Assembly (NCBI GenBank): GCA_038533155.1
Contig: JBCAZH010000013.1
Span: 1 to 64,000, forward strand
Direction of reading: 5' to 3'
Origin: CALBPI01 sp038533155
Lineage (GTDB): Bacteria; Pseudomonadota; Gammaproteobacteria; Steroidobacterales; Woeseiaceae
Length of the DNA stretch: 64,000 nt
Of the stretch, positions 17,609 to 26,665 are shown piece by piece. The position numbers and the translations under genes were made by a program. Position 1 is the first letter of the stretch. Each line of letters starts with the position of its first letter. The notes beneath the pieces were generated by a model. It saw only the letters and a list, made by a program, of their open reading frames with translations, searched no databases and had not been told where the DNA came from.

Positions 17609-19042
17609 CTACTGCGGAAACTCGGTCAAGCCTAGACGGCCACCGTCCTCCGCACTCGCCTCCCGCGTGAACTTCGCCAGTGGCCCAACTATGACCAACG
17701 TAGCGAAGAGCAAAAACACTTCAAATTGATAAACCAAGGTGTAACTGGTCGCTGAATCGGCGAACGCCGGACCCAGGCGTCCAGCCTCGATCCAATGCGC
17801 CAAGAAATCGCGTAGAGCACCGCCCACAGCAACGCCGACACCGGTTGCGGTTGCTTGCACCGCACCCCAAGCACCCAACGCCAAACCGGTACCAGCTACC
17901 CGTGACAAGTCCATCGCACCGACCAGCATGCCGACCGAAAATAAACCGGCCGCAACACCGATAAAGAACACACCGAATTGGAATAGCCAGAGCAACCGGA
18001 CACCGGCAACAATTGCCACGATCATGAATGCCAAAGCACCGATCAGTGCGCCGAAGGCTGCCAGCCTGTGTGGATCCGTCCCCGTGGAAAGCCAACGCGC
18101 AGAAGCGAAGAAGGCGAGCAGCATGCCGCCAGACAGCGTCGCTGTGAGCTGCGTTGTCGCGGCAACGCCCATACCGAGAATCTCTGCCCCATACGGTTCC
18201 AGCAAAATGTCCTGCATCGTGAAACCGGCCGTGCCCACACCGAGCGCAACCAACAGTCGTCCCGAGCGTCGATCACTTCGGAGTTTGCGCCATGCTTCCA
18301 AGAAACGCGGTTTCTCTGGTTTCGGCTTGGTCCGCTCGGGATTGATCGATTCTTGCTTCCATAACGCGATGACGTTCAAAACGACCGTGACCATCGCAGC
18401 ACCTTGAATCACCCGGATCAACAGGACCTGAGAGAAGTCTTGCAATAGCTGCCCGAAGGCGAGCGCACTGATCAACATCCCGAGCAACAGCATGACGAAA
18501 AGCAGCGCCACCACTCTCGGGCGTGCGGCTTTCGGCGCGACGTCAGTAGCGAGCGCTAACCCTGCCGTCTGCGTCGTATGCAAACCGGCGCCGACCAAAA
18601 GGAACGCAGCCGCTGCAGCTGCATGACCGATCCAGATCGGCCCGGTCGTGTCGCCTGACATGATGAATAAAGCAAACGGCATAAATGCAAATCCACCGAA
18701 TTGCATTAACGTGCCGAACCAAATGAACGGAACTCGGCGCCAGCCGATGTGCGAGACGAGGTTGTCGGAAGTGAATCCGATCAACGCTCTGAACGGCGCA
18801 GCTAGCAGCGGCAACGCCACCATCAACGCAACCAATGCGGCGGGAATGCCAAGCTCAACGATCATGACGCGATTCAGCGTACCGTTGAGCAAGACGACGG
18901 CCATTCCAACGGATATTTGGAACAGCGAGAGCCTGAGTAACCGGGATAAGGGTAGATCTTCGCTCGCCACATCGGCGAACGGCAGCAACGCCGGCGCAAC
19001 GCGCCGCCAACGCTCTGCGATGCTACCCCCGGTTCGTGTCAT
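17609..19042 (-). CDS. lhaA: LhaA, PucC-family light-harvesting 1 assembly transporter
   Basis: This 477-residue major facilitator-type membrane protein with about 12 helices belongs to the PucC/LhaA group (LSLFQISVGMAVVLLNGTLNRVMIVEL motif region near 35-60; GWRRVPFIWFGTL near 100). LhaA is needed for LH1 assembly, probably by handling bacteriochlorophyll or apoproteins. The position between bchM and puhA is the classical one, and its ATG overlaps the bchM stop by four bases. Confidence 0.94.
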   Translation of the reverse strand: MTRTGGSIAERWRRVAPALLPFADVASEDLPLSRLLRLSLFQISVGMAVVLLNGTLNRVMIVELGIPAALVALMVALPLLAAPFRALIGFTSDNLVSHIGWRRVPFIWFGTLMQFGGFAFMPFALFIMSGDTTGPIWIGHAAAAAAFLLVGAGLHTTQTAGLALATDVAPKAARPRVVALLFVMLLLGMLISALAFGQLLQDFSQVLLIRVIQGAAMVTVVLNVIALWKQESINPERTKPKPEKPRFLEAWRKLRSDRRSGRLLVALGVGTAGFTMQDILLEPYGAEILGMGVAATTQLTATLSGGMLLAFFASARWLSTGTDPHRLAAFGALIGALAFMIVAIVAGVRLLWLFQFGVFFIGVAAGLFSVGMLVGAMDLSRVAGTGLALGAWGAVQATATGVGVAVGGALRDFLAHWIEAGRLGPAFADSATSYTLVYQFEVFLLFATLVIVGPLAKFTREASAEDGGRLGLTEFPQ

Positions 19043-19743
19043 CGTCTCTTGATCTCCATCGCCTGAGACTTGTAGAAACCACTCGAAACCCGCCGAGTCT
19101 TTTCAATCTCAAATCGATCCAAATCATCGCTGCGATCGATGCAATAACGCATATGCGACTCCGACACAGGTCGAATGAACGGAGCGCGGGTATCGGATTT
19201 TGGAATGATCCGCCCGACCGCGTGCATCACTGCCAGCGCAGGCGTCTTCGGCGCGAACGTAAACAACACGCTGCGTCGCGTGCGACCAGCGAGCTTGCCT
19301 AACGTTCCGGCGATATCCTGCGGTTCGTAGTGGATCAGCGAGTCCATCGCGACCACGTAGTCAAAGAAACCGAGATCTGGGTCGGCCATATCGCCGACAA
19401 GAAACGTGATACTCCCCTCACCTGGAATCGATGGCGCCCGATCAGCGGCCAATGCAATCAACGTCGACGACACGTCGACCGCGACGACATCTGCGCCACG
19501 CGCGGCGGCTATCGTGGCCAACGCGCCGGTGCCACAGCCAGCGTCCAAGAGGCGCGTGCCTCGCATGTCGTGCGGCAACCAGCTGAGCAGCGTACTGCGC
19601 ATCTCATCGCGGCCTGCGCGCACAGTGGCGCGGACGCGGCCCACCGGCTCATCCGATGTCAGTCTGGCCCACTGATCTGCCGCCGTGTCATCGAAGTAGG
19701 TTGTTAATCGCTCCCGAGTCTCGTCATAGCTCACGTCAGCCAT
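19039..19743 (-). CDS. bchM: Mg-protoporphyrin IX O-methyltransferase
   Basis: BchM methylates the ring C propionate of Mg-protoporphyrin IX using S-adenosylmethionine, making the AcsF substrate. The 234-residue protein begins with the family segment RERLTTYFDDTAADQWARL and has SAM motif LLDAGCGTGAL at about 66-76, then VVAVDVSS. Its ATG overlaps the bchL stop by one base. Confidence 0.96.
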   Translation of the reverse strand: MADVSYDETRERLTTYFDDTAADQWARLTSDEPVGRVRATVRAGRDEMRSTLLSWLPHDMRGTRLLDAGCGTGALATIAAARGADVVAVDVSSTLIALAADRAPSIPGEGSITFLVGDMADPDLGFFDYVVAMDSLIHYEPQDIAGTLGKLAGRTRRSVLFTFAPKTPALAVMHAVGRIIPKSDTRAPFIRPVSESHMRYCIDRSDDLDRFEIEKTRRVSSGFYKSQAMEIKRR

Positions 19744-20651
19744 TAGTCAAACCCCAGAAAATCGAAGATCTCGCGATCTTTCATTGGTGTCGCCACTTGC
19801 GGTTCGGTGCCATCCCACAGTCGCTGAGCAAGCTGTAGGTATTCCTCTTTAACAGCTTCGAGCTCAGGCGAACTCGGCATCTCAAACAGCGTCGACTTTT
19901 TGAGCCGACTCTGACGAATCACGTCAAGGTCTGGAAAATGAGCGACCCGCTCAAGTCCGATCCGTTCATTGAATCCATCGATTTGATCGGTGCCGGCACT
20001 GCGGTTCGCAATGACCCCGCCCAGTCTCACGTTGTAGTTCTTCGACTTCGCGCCGATCGCAGCGACAATTCGATTCATTGCGAAAATCGAGTCGAAGTCA
20101 TTCGCCGTCACGATCAAAGCGCGATCAGCATGCTGCAGCGGTGCTGCGAAACCGCCGCAAACCACATCGCCAAGCACATCGAATATCACGACATCGGTGT
20201 CCTCAAGCAGATGATGCTGCTTCAACAAGCGGACCGTTTGACCGACGACGTAACCCCCGCATCCGGTACCGGCCGGCGGACCGCCAGCCTCCACGCACAT
20301 GACGCCGTTGTAGCCCTCATAGACAAAGTCGTCGACGCGCAACTCTTCGGTATGAAACTCGACGGACTCGAGGACGTCGATCACCGTCGGCACGAGGCAT
20401 TTGGTCAGCGTAAACGTGGAGTCATGCTTTGGATCGCAACCGATCTGCAGCACACGTTTGCCCAGTTGTGAGAAAGCGGCAGATAAATTCGACGAAGTTG
20501 TACTCTTGCCGATCCCGCCTTTGCCGTACACTGCAAACACCTTCGCACCATCGATCTTCATGTCTGGATCGAGATGGACCTGAACCGACCCTTTGCCATC
20601 GGGTGGCGTTGGGTTGACCTTAACGGGCTGTACTGTCTGTGCTTGGCTCAT
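19743..20651 (-). CDS. bchL: Light-independent protochlorophyllide reductase iron protein
   Basis: BchL is the NifH-like ATPase that feeds electrons to BchN-BchB for reduction of ring D. The 302-residue protein shows P-loop YGKGGIGKSTTSSN and the bridging [4Fe-4S] cysteines in GTGCGGYV and GDVVCGGFA. Most relatives carry bchH between bchB and bchL, but here only 35 bases separate them. The enzyme is oxygen-sensitive, so an aerobe must protect it or use it at low oxygen. Confidence 0.97.
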   Translation of the reverse strand: MSQAQTVQPVKVNPTPPDGKGSVQVHLDPDMKIDGAKVFAVYGKGGIGKSTTSSNLSAAFSQLGKRVLQIGCDPKHDSTFTLTKCLVPTVIDVLESVEFHTEELRVDDFVYEGYNGVMCVEAGGPPAGTGCGGYVVGQTVRLLKQHHLLEDTDVVIFDVLGDVVCGGFAAPLQHADRALIVTANDFDSIFAMNRIVAAIGAKSKNYNVRLGGVIANRSAGTDQIDGFNERIGLERVAHFPDLDVIRQSRLKKSTLFEMPSSPELEAVKEEYLQLAQRLWDGTEPQVATPMKDREIFDFLGFD

Positions 20652-20686
20652 TGCTTATTCCTTGCGACAAAAACGTCGCGTGTCCC

Positions 20687-22255
20687 TCATCGCGCAAAAT
20701 GCGCCTTCGCGTCGTACAGAGTCGCGACGCTGATTGTTGTTAGTCCCTGCTCACGGGCGTACCGCTCTGTATTGCGACGCGCCTTGCCGCGAACGAAAAA
20801 CGGAATCTTCCCCAGCTCCGATTCAGCGTCCTCGGCCCAAACGAGCTCACCGCTTTGCGTCGCATCGGACGACGCCACTGAGACCGTGGTCGACTGACCC
20901 GAGGCGTGTCCGAGATGCGATGGCATCGCGCCGTTGCCAAACTCAAAGTCCTCACGGAACATACCGAGTAGGTGTTCCTCGAGACCCATCATTAACGGAT
21001 GGACCCAAGTGTCGAACAACAGATTCGCGCCGGCGTAGCCCATCTGCGGCGAGTGCGCTGCCGGAAAATCTTGGACATGCATCGGTGCCGAGATAACCGC
21101 GCAACCAATGCCCAAGCGCTTCGCGACATGTCGCTCCATTTGCGTGCCGAGCACCAATTCGGGTTCTACCTCAGACACAGCCTGCTCAACCTCGAGGTAA
21201 TCGTCCGTGATCAGCGCTTCGAGTCCGAGCGACTCGGCGTAGGCGCGAACCTCTCTCGCAAATTCACGCGAGTACGTGCCAAGCCCGACGACCTCGAACC
21301 CAAGCTCATCGGTTGCGACGCGAGCCGCCGCGAGTGCGTGAGTCGCATCGGCGAAGATAAATACACGTTTGCCGGTCAGGTAGGTTGAGTCGACAGACCG
21401 GGAATACCAAGGCAGGCGTGACCTTCCATCCTGCAACGCTGGCTCCGGATCAACATCGGCAAGCTTTGCCACCTCGCGAATAAACTCGCTAGTCGCGTTG
21501 ACGCCGATTGGCACCGTAGTGGTCATCGGTTGACGGAACGCGCGCTTCAACCAAGTTGCGGTGGTCAAACCCGTTTCCGGATACATGACGATGTTGAAAT
21601 CTGCCTCGCCCAACCGCGCCAAATCGGCGGCACTAGCATCCAGCGGCGCCACGACATTCACATCGATACCCAGTCGTTGCAGCATCGAACATATTTCGAT
21701 GAGATCGTCTCGATGTCGAAAACCGAGCGCGGTCGGACCCAAAATATTGCAGCGCGGCCGACGCCCTTCTCGCTGACGTACGGCCTCCGGGTTTTCGCGG
21801 AACGCTTTTGCTGCACGTCCTGACATACCGCGCGCCAGGTGATATAGCGTTTCGGCTGCTGCCCAATTTTCTTTTCGCTGGTACGACGGGAGCTCAAGCG
21901 GAATCACCGGCACTGGCAACCCCATGCCTTCCGCGAGCCCGCCTGGATCATCTTGAATCAGCTCCGCGGTACAAGATGCACCGACCAACATCGCAGCCGG
22001 CTGGAATCTTTCGTAGGCCGCGCGCGCCGCATCCTGAAACAAAGTTGCGGTGTCTCCCCCGAGATCACGTGCCTGAAAAGTCGTGTATGTCACCGGTGGC
22101 CGCGTTGACTTGCGCTCGATCATCGTGAACAACAAGTCCGCATAGGTATCGCCTTGAGGCGCATGCAGCACGTAATGCACGTCGCGCATAGCTGTCGCCA
22201 CCCGCATGGCACCAACATGCGTTGGCCCCTCGTATGTCCACAGCGTGAGTTTCAT
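20687..22255 (-). CDS. bchB: Light-independent protochlorophyllide reductase subunit B
   Basis: BchB is one of the two catalytic subunits of dark-operative protochlorophyllide reductase. The start is ATG 22255 (MKLTLWTYEGPTHVGAMRVA), which overlaps the bchN stop as ATGA; upstream in-frame codons lie within bchN. At 522 residues it has the usual length. The cluster region includes VGASCTAELIQDDPGG, and the C-terminal domain ends with the family segment FFVRGKARRNTERYAREQGL. It forms an (NB)2 complex fed by BchL. Confidence 0.96.
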   Translation of the reverse strand: MKLTLWTYEGPTHVGAMRVATAMRDVHYVLHAPQGDTYADLLFTMIERKSTRPPVTYTTFQARDLGGDTATLFQDAARAAYERFQPAAMLVGASCTAELIQDDPGGLAEGMGLPVPVIPLELPSYQRKENWAAAETLYHLARGMSGRAAKAFRENPEAVRQREGRRPRCNILGPTALGFRHRDDLIEICSMLQRLGIDVNVVAPLDASAADLARLGEADFNIVMYPETGLTTATWLKRAFRQPMTTTVPIGVNATSEFIREVAKLADVDPEPALQDGRSRLPWYSRSVDSTYLTGKRVFIFADATHALAAARVATDELGFEVVGLGTYSREFAREVRAYAESLGLEALITDDYLEVEQAVSEVEPELVLGTQMERHVAKRLGIGCAVISAPMHVQDFPAAHSPQMGYAGANLLFDTWVHPLMMGLEEHLLGMFREDFEFGNGAMPSHLGHASGQSTTVSVASSDATQSGELVWAEDAESELGKIPFFVRGKARRNTERYAREQGLTTISVATLYDAKAHFAR

Positions 22256-23532
22256 CAGACCGCCAGTCGCGCACTGCGCTTTAAAGGCCGAGCAAAGAGC
22301 TCGGCGCAGTCGCCGGCTTGCTCGTAGCCGTGGATCGGTGAAAACACAAGTTCGATGGACCATTTGGTCGTCACACCCTGAGCCTCCAGCGGATTCGCAA
22401 GCCCAAGCCCGCACACCACCAAGTCCGGCTCCGCCTGTTCGCAACGATCGAGCTGGCGCTCGACATCCTGACCCTCACTTAACGTGACAGTCTCCGGCAA
22501 TCGTGCGAGCTCGTCTGCAAGATGCTGGCGATGTAAATACGGAGTTCCCACCTCGCTCAACTCAACTTCTAGCTCTTCGTTCAAGAACCGCGCGAGTGGC
22601 ACTTCCAGTTGCGAATCAGGAAAAAAGAACACCTTCTTGCCCGTCAGTGTTTCGCGCTGCACCGCTACGGCTTTGCGCGCTCGGGCGCGGGGTGCTGCGG
22701 TCACTTCGTCGAACAGACGCTCCGAGACGCCAAATGTCCTCGCAGCGGCAGCAAGCCAACCTGTAGTGCCGTGCTCACCAATAGGGAACGGCGCAGGAAT
22801 GCGCTGCGCACCGCGCTGCTCGAGCGCAGCTGCGGTATCTGTCAGGAACGGCTGCGCGAGAAGATAGTGGGTGCCCTCGCCAACCGATGGCAACCCGCCC
22901 AATTCGCGCATCGGCAAGAAACTGACCTTGTCGATGCCGAGTTGGCCAAACAGATCTCGGAATTGATCTTCGACGATATCCGCCAGCGCACCCACGACTA
23001 ACAACTGTGACTCATTGCTGTCTGCCATCTCGGGCACGAGCGCCGCAAGACAGGCGTCTTCGCCTTGGGTAAACGTGGTTTCGATGCCACTACCCGAATA
23101 GTTCAAGACCCGAACATCAGGCATGAATTGCGCGGAGAGCCGCTGAGCGGCTTTCGCGAGGTCAAGTTTGATGACCTCAGATGGGCATGAGCCAACGAGA
23201 AAGAGGAGCTTGATATCCGGACGGCGCGCAAGCAAGCGCGCAACCTCTCGATCAAGCTCCTCGTTCGCATCAGCTAGCCCAGCCAGGTCGCGGTCGTCAA
23301 TGATTGCCGTGGCGAACCTCGGCTCCGCGAAGATCATGACGCCCGCGGCTGACTGGATCAGATGTGCGCAGGTCCTAGAACCCACCACAAGGAAAAAAGC
23401 GTCCTGCATTTTCCGGTGTAACCAGACGATTCCGGTCAAACCACAGAACACTTCACGCTGACCACGCTCGCGCAACACCCCATCGGGCGCACGCGTTAGG
23501 GCTTCGCGTGGTTGAAGCACAGCCGTCGTCAT
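22255..23532 (-). CDS. bchN: Light-independent protochlorophyllide reductase subunit N
   Basis: BchN pairs with BchB to reduce the C17=C18 bond of protochlorophyllide. The ATG at 23532 is chosen because GGAGGTGTGTC precedes it and it overlaps the bchF stop by four bases; the protein is 425 residues. Cluster-ligand cysteines are expected in REVFCGLTG, GSRTCAHL and GSCPSEVIK, all visible. The longer open frame upstream lies within bchF. Confidence 0.96.
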   Translation of the reverse strand: MTTAVLQPREALTRAPDGVLRERGQREVFCGLTGIVWLHRKMQDAFFLVVGSRTCAHLIQSAAGVMIFAEPRFATAIIDDRDLAGLADANEELDREVARLLARRPDIKLLFLVGSCPSEVIKLDLAKAAQRLSAQFMPDVRVLNYSGSGIETTFTQGEDACLAALVPEMADSNESQLLVVGALADIVEDQFRDLFGQLGIDKVSFLPMRELGGLPSVGEGTHYLLAQPFLTDTAAALEQRGAQRIPAPFPIGEHGTTGWLAAAARTFGVSERLFDEVTAAPRARARKAVAVQRETLTGKKVFFFPDSQLEVPLARFLNEELEVELSEVGTPYLHRQHLADELARLPETVTLSEGQDVERQLDRCEQAEPDLVVCGLGLANPLEAQGVTTKWSIELVFSPIHGYEQAGDCAELFARPLKRSARLAV

Positions 23533-24071
23533 GACACACCTCCGGCAGCGGCTTCGGCTGCGGGTGCGGGTTGACGGCCCGTTTCGGAAGCTGGACTCGC
23601 GCCCTTCCGGGCCAATCGAAACTTCCACAAAAATTGCGCTGCATTGATTACATAGGCGACGTAGGCAGCCAGTGCGATGTAGCTCTGGCCAACAGGTCCA
23701 TACCAACTAAACACAACCGCGAGGACATACCAGCTGTGTAGCAGCATCACGAGCATGCTGACGACGTCCTCCCAAAAAAACATGTCAACGAATAAGTACT
23801 CGCCGAACACATCTTTTTCCCACAGCGAACCCGTGATCATGATCGCGTAAAGCAAAAAGGTCTTGAGTAGTACGGACGCGATCGCGACCGACTCACCGGC
23901 ACCGGTGGATAGGTAGCGCAGAACGAGAACCAAGCTGACTACAAACACCAGGAACTGAAGCGGTGCGAGAATGCCCTGGACCAACGTCCAGACAGACGCA
24001 TCACGCCGCTGTCGCTGCTCTGGGGTATAGAGCACCGAAGAGTGTTCGCTGGCGGCGTCGCGGTCTGCCAT
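23529..24071 (-). CDS. bchF: 3-vinyl bacteriochlorophyllide hydratase
   Basis: BchF hydrates the 3-vinyl group to 3-(1-hydroxyethyl), the substrate of BchC. The 180-residue protein has about four membrane helices, the family start segment LYTPEQRQRRDASVWTLVQ, and GSLWEKDVFGEYLF and FFWEDVVSMLVMLLH in the middle. The Ala/Pro-rich C-terminus is probably disordered. It is the first gene of the 15-gene minus-strand run, with PpsR-like sites upstream. Confidence 0.95.
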   Translation of the reverse strand: MADRDAASEHSSVLYTPEQRQRRDASVWTLVQGILAPLQFLVFVVSLVLVLRYLSTGAGESVAIASVLLKTFLLYAIMITGSLWEKDVFGEYLFVDMFFWEDVVSMLVMLLHSWYVLAVVFSWYGPVGQSYIALAAYVAYVINAAQFLWKFRLARKGASPASETGRQPAPAAEAAAGGVS

Positions 24072-24104
24072 CTATGCACTGCTCCAATAACTTAGACGCA
24101 TCGT

Positions 24105-24122
24105 TGTCAATCAACGCTGACG
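24105..24122. promoter_or_regulatory. Near-consensus PpsR site upstream of bchF
   Basis: TGTCAATCAACGCTGACG fits TGT-N12-ACG, one base from the TGT-N12-ACA palindrome, about 35 bases upstream of the bchF start. The same ACG variant occurs at 24154 and 26690, so it may be a real variant half-site in this organism. Confidence 0.5.
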
Positions 24123-24153
24123 TTCAGTCGAATTTACGGTGACGGCCCTCAAG

Positions 24154-24171
24154 TGTCAACTTAACATCACG
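24154..24171. promoter_or_regulatory. Second near-consensus PpsR site between bchF and aerR
   Basis: TGTCAACTTAACATCACG is again TGT-N12-ACG. Its centre is 49 bases from that of the site at 24105. Spaced pairs of sites are used by PpsR/CrtJ for cooperative binding in Rhodobacter. The pair lies between bchF and the aerR promoter and could serve either direction. Confidence 0.45.
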
Positions 24172-24181
24172 TCTAGAATGA

Positions 24182-24210
24182 TTGACATTCATGACTAGGA
24201 AGTGTCTACT
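24182..24210 (+). promoter_or_regulatory. Candidate sigma-70 promoter for aerR-ppsR
   Basis: TTGACA (24182-24187), an exact -35 hexamer, is followed after 17 bases by TCTACT (24205-24210), a four-of-six match to the -10 consensus. It points toward aerR and would place the message start about 30-60 bases before the gene. A good -35 box may mean expression of the regulators does not depend on photosynthesis-specific activation. Confidence 0.45.
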
Positions 24211-24229
24211 AATTTGAGACCAAGGAGCG

Positions 24230-24250
24230 GTGCTAGACTTCCCGATATAA
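24230..24250 (+). other. Possible six-codon leader frame before aerR
   Basis: AAGGAG (22 bases or so upstream of the first aerR candidate start) is well spaced for a GTG at 24230, which opens only six codons (MLDFPI) before TAA at 24248-24250. The GTG at 24252, in the aerR frame, starts one base after this stop. This may be a coupled leader peptide or a chance arrangement. Confidence 0.25.
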
Positions 24251-24281
24251 CGTGTTGATTTATCGTTTTCGGGACAGAGCG

Positions 24282-25166
24282 ATGGCGCATAGCCGAGAGA
24301 CGCCGCTGGGCGCAGGAATATTCAGCCGACTGCTGGACAACAGCAAGAGGCTGTTTGGGCATTCACGAGATGCGACAAGGGACGAGCTATTTGCGTTGTC
24401 GCAGCTGATCGAGCAGGAAATCATTCCGAGACTGCAAATGAGATTCGGCACAGCACAATCTGATCTTTCGAGCGACGTCGTTGATGACGGGCCGATCGAA
24501 TATGACGTGGACGGGTTCGTCGCTGCGCTGCTATCGCATTCAGCGGCGGATGCCACTGACTATATTGATCGACTGCGCTTGACCGATCACTCCTTATTAC
24601 AGGTCTATCAATATCTGATGGCGCCCGCGGCACGACGCCTCGGTGTTATGTGGGAAAACGACGACTGCGGTTTTGCAGATGTCACGATCGCAATCGCCAA
24701 GATTCGCCACCTGTTTGTTTCGACCGCTCCGCTGTTCCCTGTGCATCACGATGGCGGCAACGCTGATAAGCCGAGCATCCTGGTGACTACAGTCGTGGGT
24801 GAACAACATACCTTCGGACTGTACTTAGTCCTCGAACACTTTCGTGCTCATGACTGGAACGTGTGGTCTGGCGTGCCACGCGATCATGATGAGCTCATCG
24901 ACATTATTAGCAGCGAACCGTGCGATGTGGTGGGACTATCCATCGGTAGCGAACGACACATAGCGGCGGCTGCAGACACCGTGCGGGAAATCCGTAAGCA
25001 TGCCGCAAACCCCGACGTGGTTGTCGTCGCGGGTGGTTCTTTATTGCTCAAACAACCCGATGCAGCGACAATGCTCGGCGCTGACCTAATCATAGAAGAA
25101 GTGGACGACGATATGATTTCGCGCACAGCCGAAGCAGTAGCGCAAAGGCGCTCTCTGCGCGCTTGA
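24282..25166 (+). CDS. aerR: AerR/PpaA, cobalamin-binding photosynthesis regulator
   Basis: AerR/PpaA proteins bind cobalamin, sense light or oxygen and act as antirepressors of PpsR/CrtJ. The 294-residue protein has a helical N-terminal part and a C-terminal Rossmann-type B12-binding domain: VVGEQHTFGLYLVLEHFRAHDW contains the conserved H-x-(F/L)-G segment, followed by GLSIGS and VAGGSLL. The start could also be GTG 24252, adding ten residues and coupling to the small leader frame. It lies directly before ppsR and divergent from bchF, the usual arrangement. Confidence 0.9.
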   Translation: MAHSRETPLGAGIFSRLLDNSKRLFGHSRDATRDELFALSQLIEQEIIPRLQMRFGTAQSDLSSDVVDDGPIEYDVDGFVAALLSHSAADATDYIDRLRLTDHSLLQVYQYLMAPAARRLGVMWENDDCGFADVTIAIAKIRHLFVSTAPLFPVHHDGGNADKPSILVTTVVGEQHTFGLYLVLEHFRAHDWNVWSGVPRDHDELIDIISSEPCDVVGLSIGSERHIAAAADTVREIRKHAANPDVVVVAGGSLLLKQPDAATMLGADLIIEEVDDDMISRTAEAVAQRRSLRA

Positions 25167-25218
25167 ACTCAATGCGTAACCTGGATGAACTGTCCAGCAA
25201 CATGACAGGCTCGGAGAA

Positions 25219-26643
25219 ATGATTCCGTTCAAGAATCATCAGAGTGCGCTCAAGGAAATCAGCCATGAATCTATGGCTGAGCTGTTAGGCGCATCGCATG
25301 ATATTTCTCTGTTGATCAACCCGGACGGTGTCATTATCGACGTCGCGTTCGGCGCGGATCAACCGCTAAGACGCGTTGCAGATCAATGGGTTGGCAAGCG
25401 TTGGTCCGAAACCGTGTCCGACGATAGCCTGCCGAAAATTGAACGCCTGATCGACGCCGCGGACTCCGCCAACGGCGAAAGACGGTGGCGCCAAGTCAAC
25501 CATCCGAGCCAAGAGTCGCGTAGCGACATCCCGGTTTTATATCTTGCAATCAGAGCCGGTGAGAGCGACTTGATTCTTGCAATCGGCAAAGACCTTAGCC
25601 CGATTTCCGATATGCAGCAGCAGCTGCTGGACATGCAACACGCTATTGAAAACGACTATCGACGGCTCCAGCATGCGGAAGCCCGCTATCGGGTTCTTTT
25701 TCAACACGCCCGCGAGGCGATTTTGATTACCGATCCCGACAGCGGTCGAGTAGTCGAGGCGAATCCAGCTGCAGCAGAGCTCTTACACGAGAAGATCTCG
25801 AAGCTTGCAGGCGCAAGCGTCTATCGGAACTTTGCGGATGAATCGCAAAAAGCGATTAGCGACCTCTTGAGTGCGGTTCGAACCACGGGCCGAGAGTCGC
25901 AGATTCAAGTTAAGACGTCAGCCGAGGATCGCGAAGTTTGGATTAGCGGCATTCGCCTTCAACGCGAGAACAGCCGATTGGTCATGCTGCGCCTAGTCAG
26001 CGAAGACAACGCCCGCAGCGACCGTTTGCATAGCAGCAACGACCATTTGGTCTTGGAGCTGATTCAGCAGTCGACTGATGGCGTCGTCATCACCGATAAC
26101 AACGGTTTGATCATCACTGCAAATGCCGCATTCACTTCGTTGTGCCAAGTCGCCTCTGAGTTTCAGCTACAGAACCAACCTTTAGATCAGTGGTTGGGCC
26201 GCGCTGGCGTCGATGTCAGCGTACTCCGAAAAAATCTCACCCAGCGTGGCGTGGTTCGCCAATTCTTCACGACCGTCAACGTCGAATATGGTGCTCCCAT
26301 CGATGTCGAGTTGTCAGCAGCTGCGCTGGAGACCGACGCGAGTCGGCGATACGGCTACGTGGTGCGGCGCGTCATCCGCCGGAACAGTGAAGCGGGCGAA
26401 TACATCGATAAGAGCGAGAGCTTGCACCAATCGGTGGAGCAGATGACCGAGCTAGTCGGTCGTGTCGCGCTCAAAGATCTTGTTCGTGAGACCACCGACA
26501 TTATTGAAAAGATGTGTATCGAGTCGGCGCTCAAAACCACCGGAGGCAACCGCGCATCGGCTGCGGAGATGTTAGGACTCAGCCGTCAGAGTCTTTATGT
26601 CAAATTGCGGCGCCACGGCCTGAACAACGACAGCAGCGACTGA
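25219..26643 (+). CDS. ppsR: PpsR/CrtJ, PAS-domain redox repressor of photosynthesis genes
   Basis: PpsR represses bch, crt and puc/puf genes at high oxygen by binding TGT-N12-ACA. The 474-residue protein has an N-terminal region, two PAS-like domains (about 160-275 and 285-400) joined by a coiled Q-linker, and a Fis-type helix-turn-helix at the C-terminus (NRASAAEMLGLSRQSLYVKL). Cys309 lies in the second PAS domain and Cys433 in the helix before the HTH (EKMCIESAL). Rhodobacter homologues use a corresponding pair for redox control. Its targets are visible at 5965, 8035 and 26666. Confidence 0.95.
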   Translation: MIPFKNHQSALKEISHESMAELLGASHDISLLINPDGVIIDVAFGADQPLRRVADQWVGKRWSETVSDDSLPKIERLIDAADSANGERRWRQVNHPSQESRSDIPVLYLAIRAGESDLILAIGKDLSPISDMQQQLLDMQHAIENDYRRLQHAEARYRVLFQHAREAILITDPDSGRVVEANPAAAELLHEKISKLAGASVYRNFADESQKAISDLLSAVRTTGRESQIQVKTSAEDREVWISGIRLQRENSRLVMLRLVSEDNARSDRLHSSNDHLVLELIQQSTDGVVITDNNGLIITANAAFTSLCQVASEFQLQNQPLDQWLGRAGVDVSVLRKNLTQRGVVRQFFTTVNVEYGAPIDVELSAAALETDASRRYGYVVRRVIRRNSEAGEYIDKSESLHQSVEQMTELVGRVALKDLVRETTDIIEKMCIESALKTTGGNRASAAEMLGLSRQSLYVKLRRHGLNNDSSD

Positions 26644-26665
26644 CCTGATGCGCTAGACGCGCGAG

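Noticed and set aside
22256..22444. N-terminal extension of bchB
   Set aside because: The extra 63 codons lie in bchN on the same strand and read as unrelated Arg/Cys-rich sequence; ATG 22255 matches the family start.
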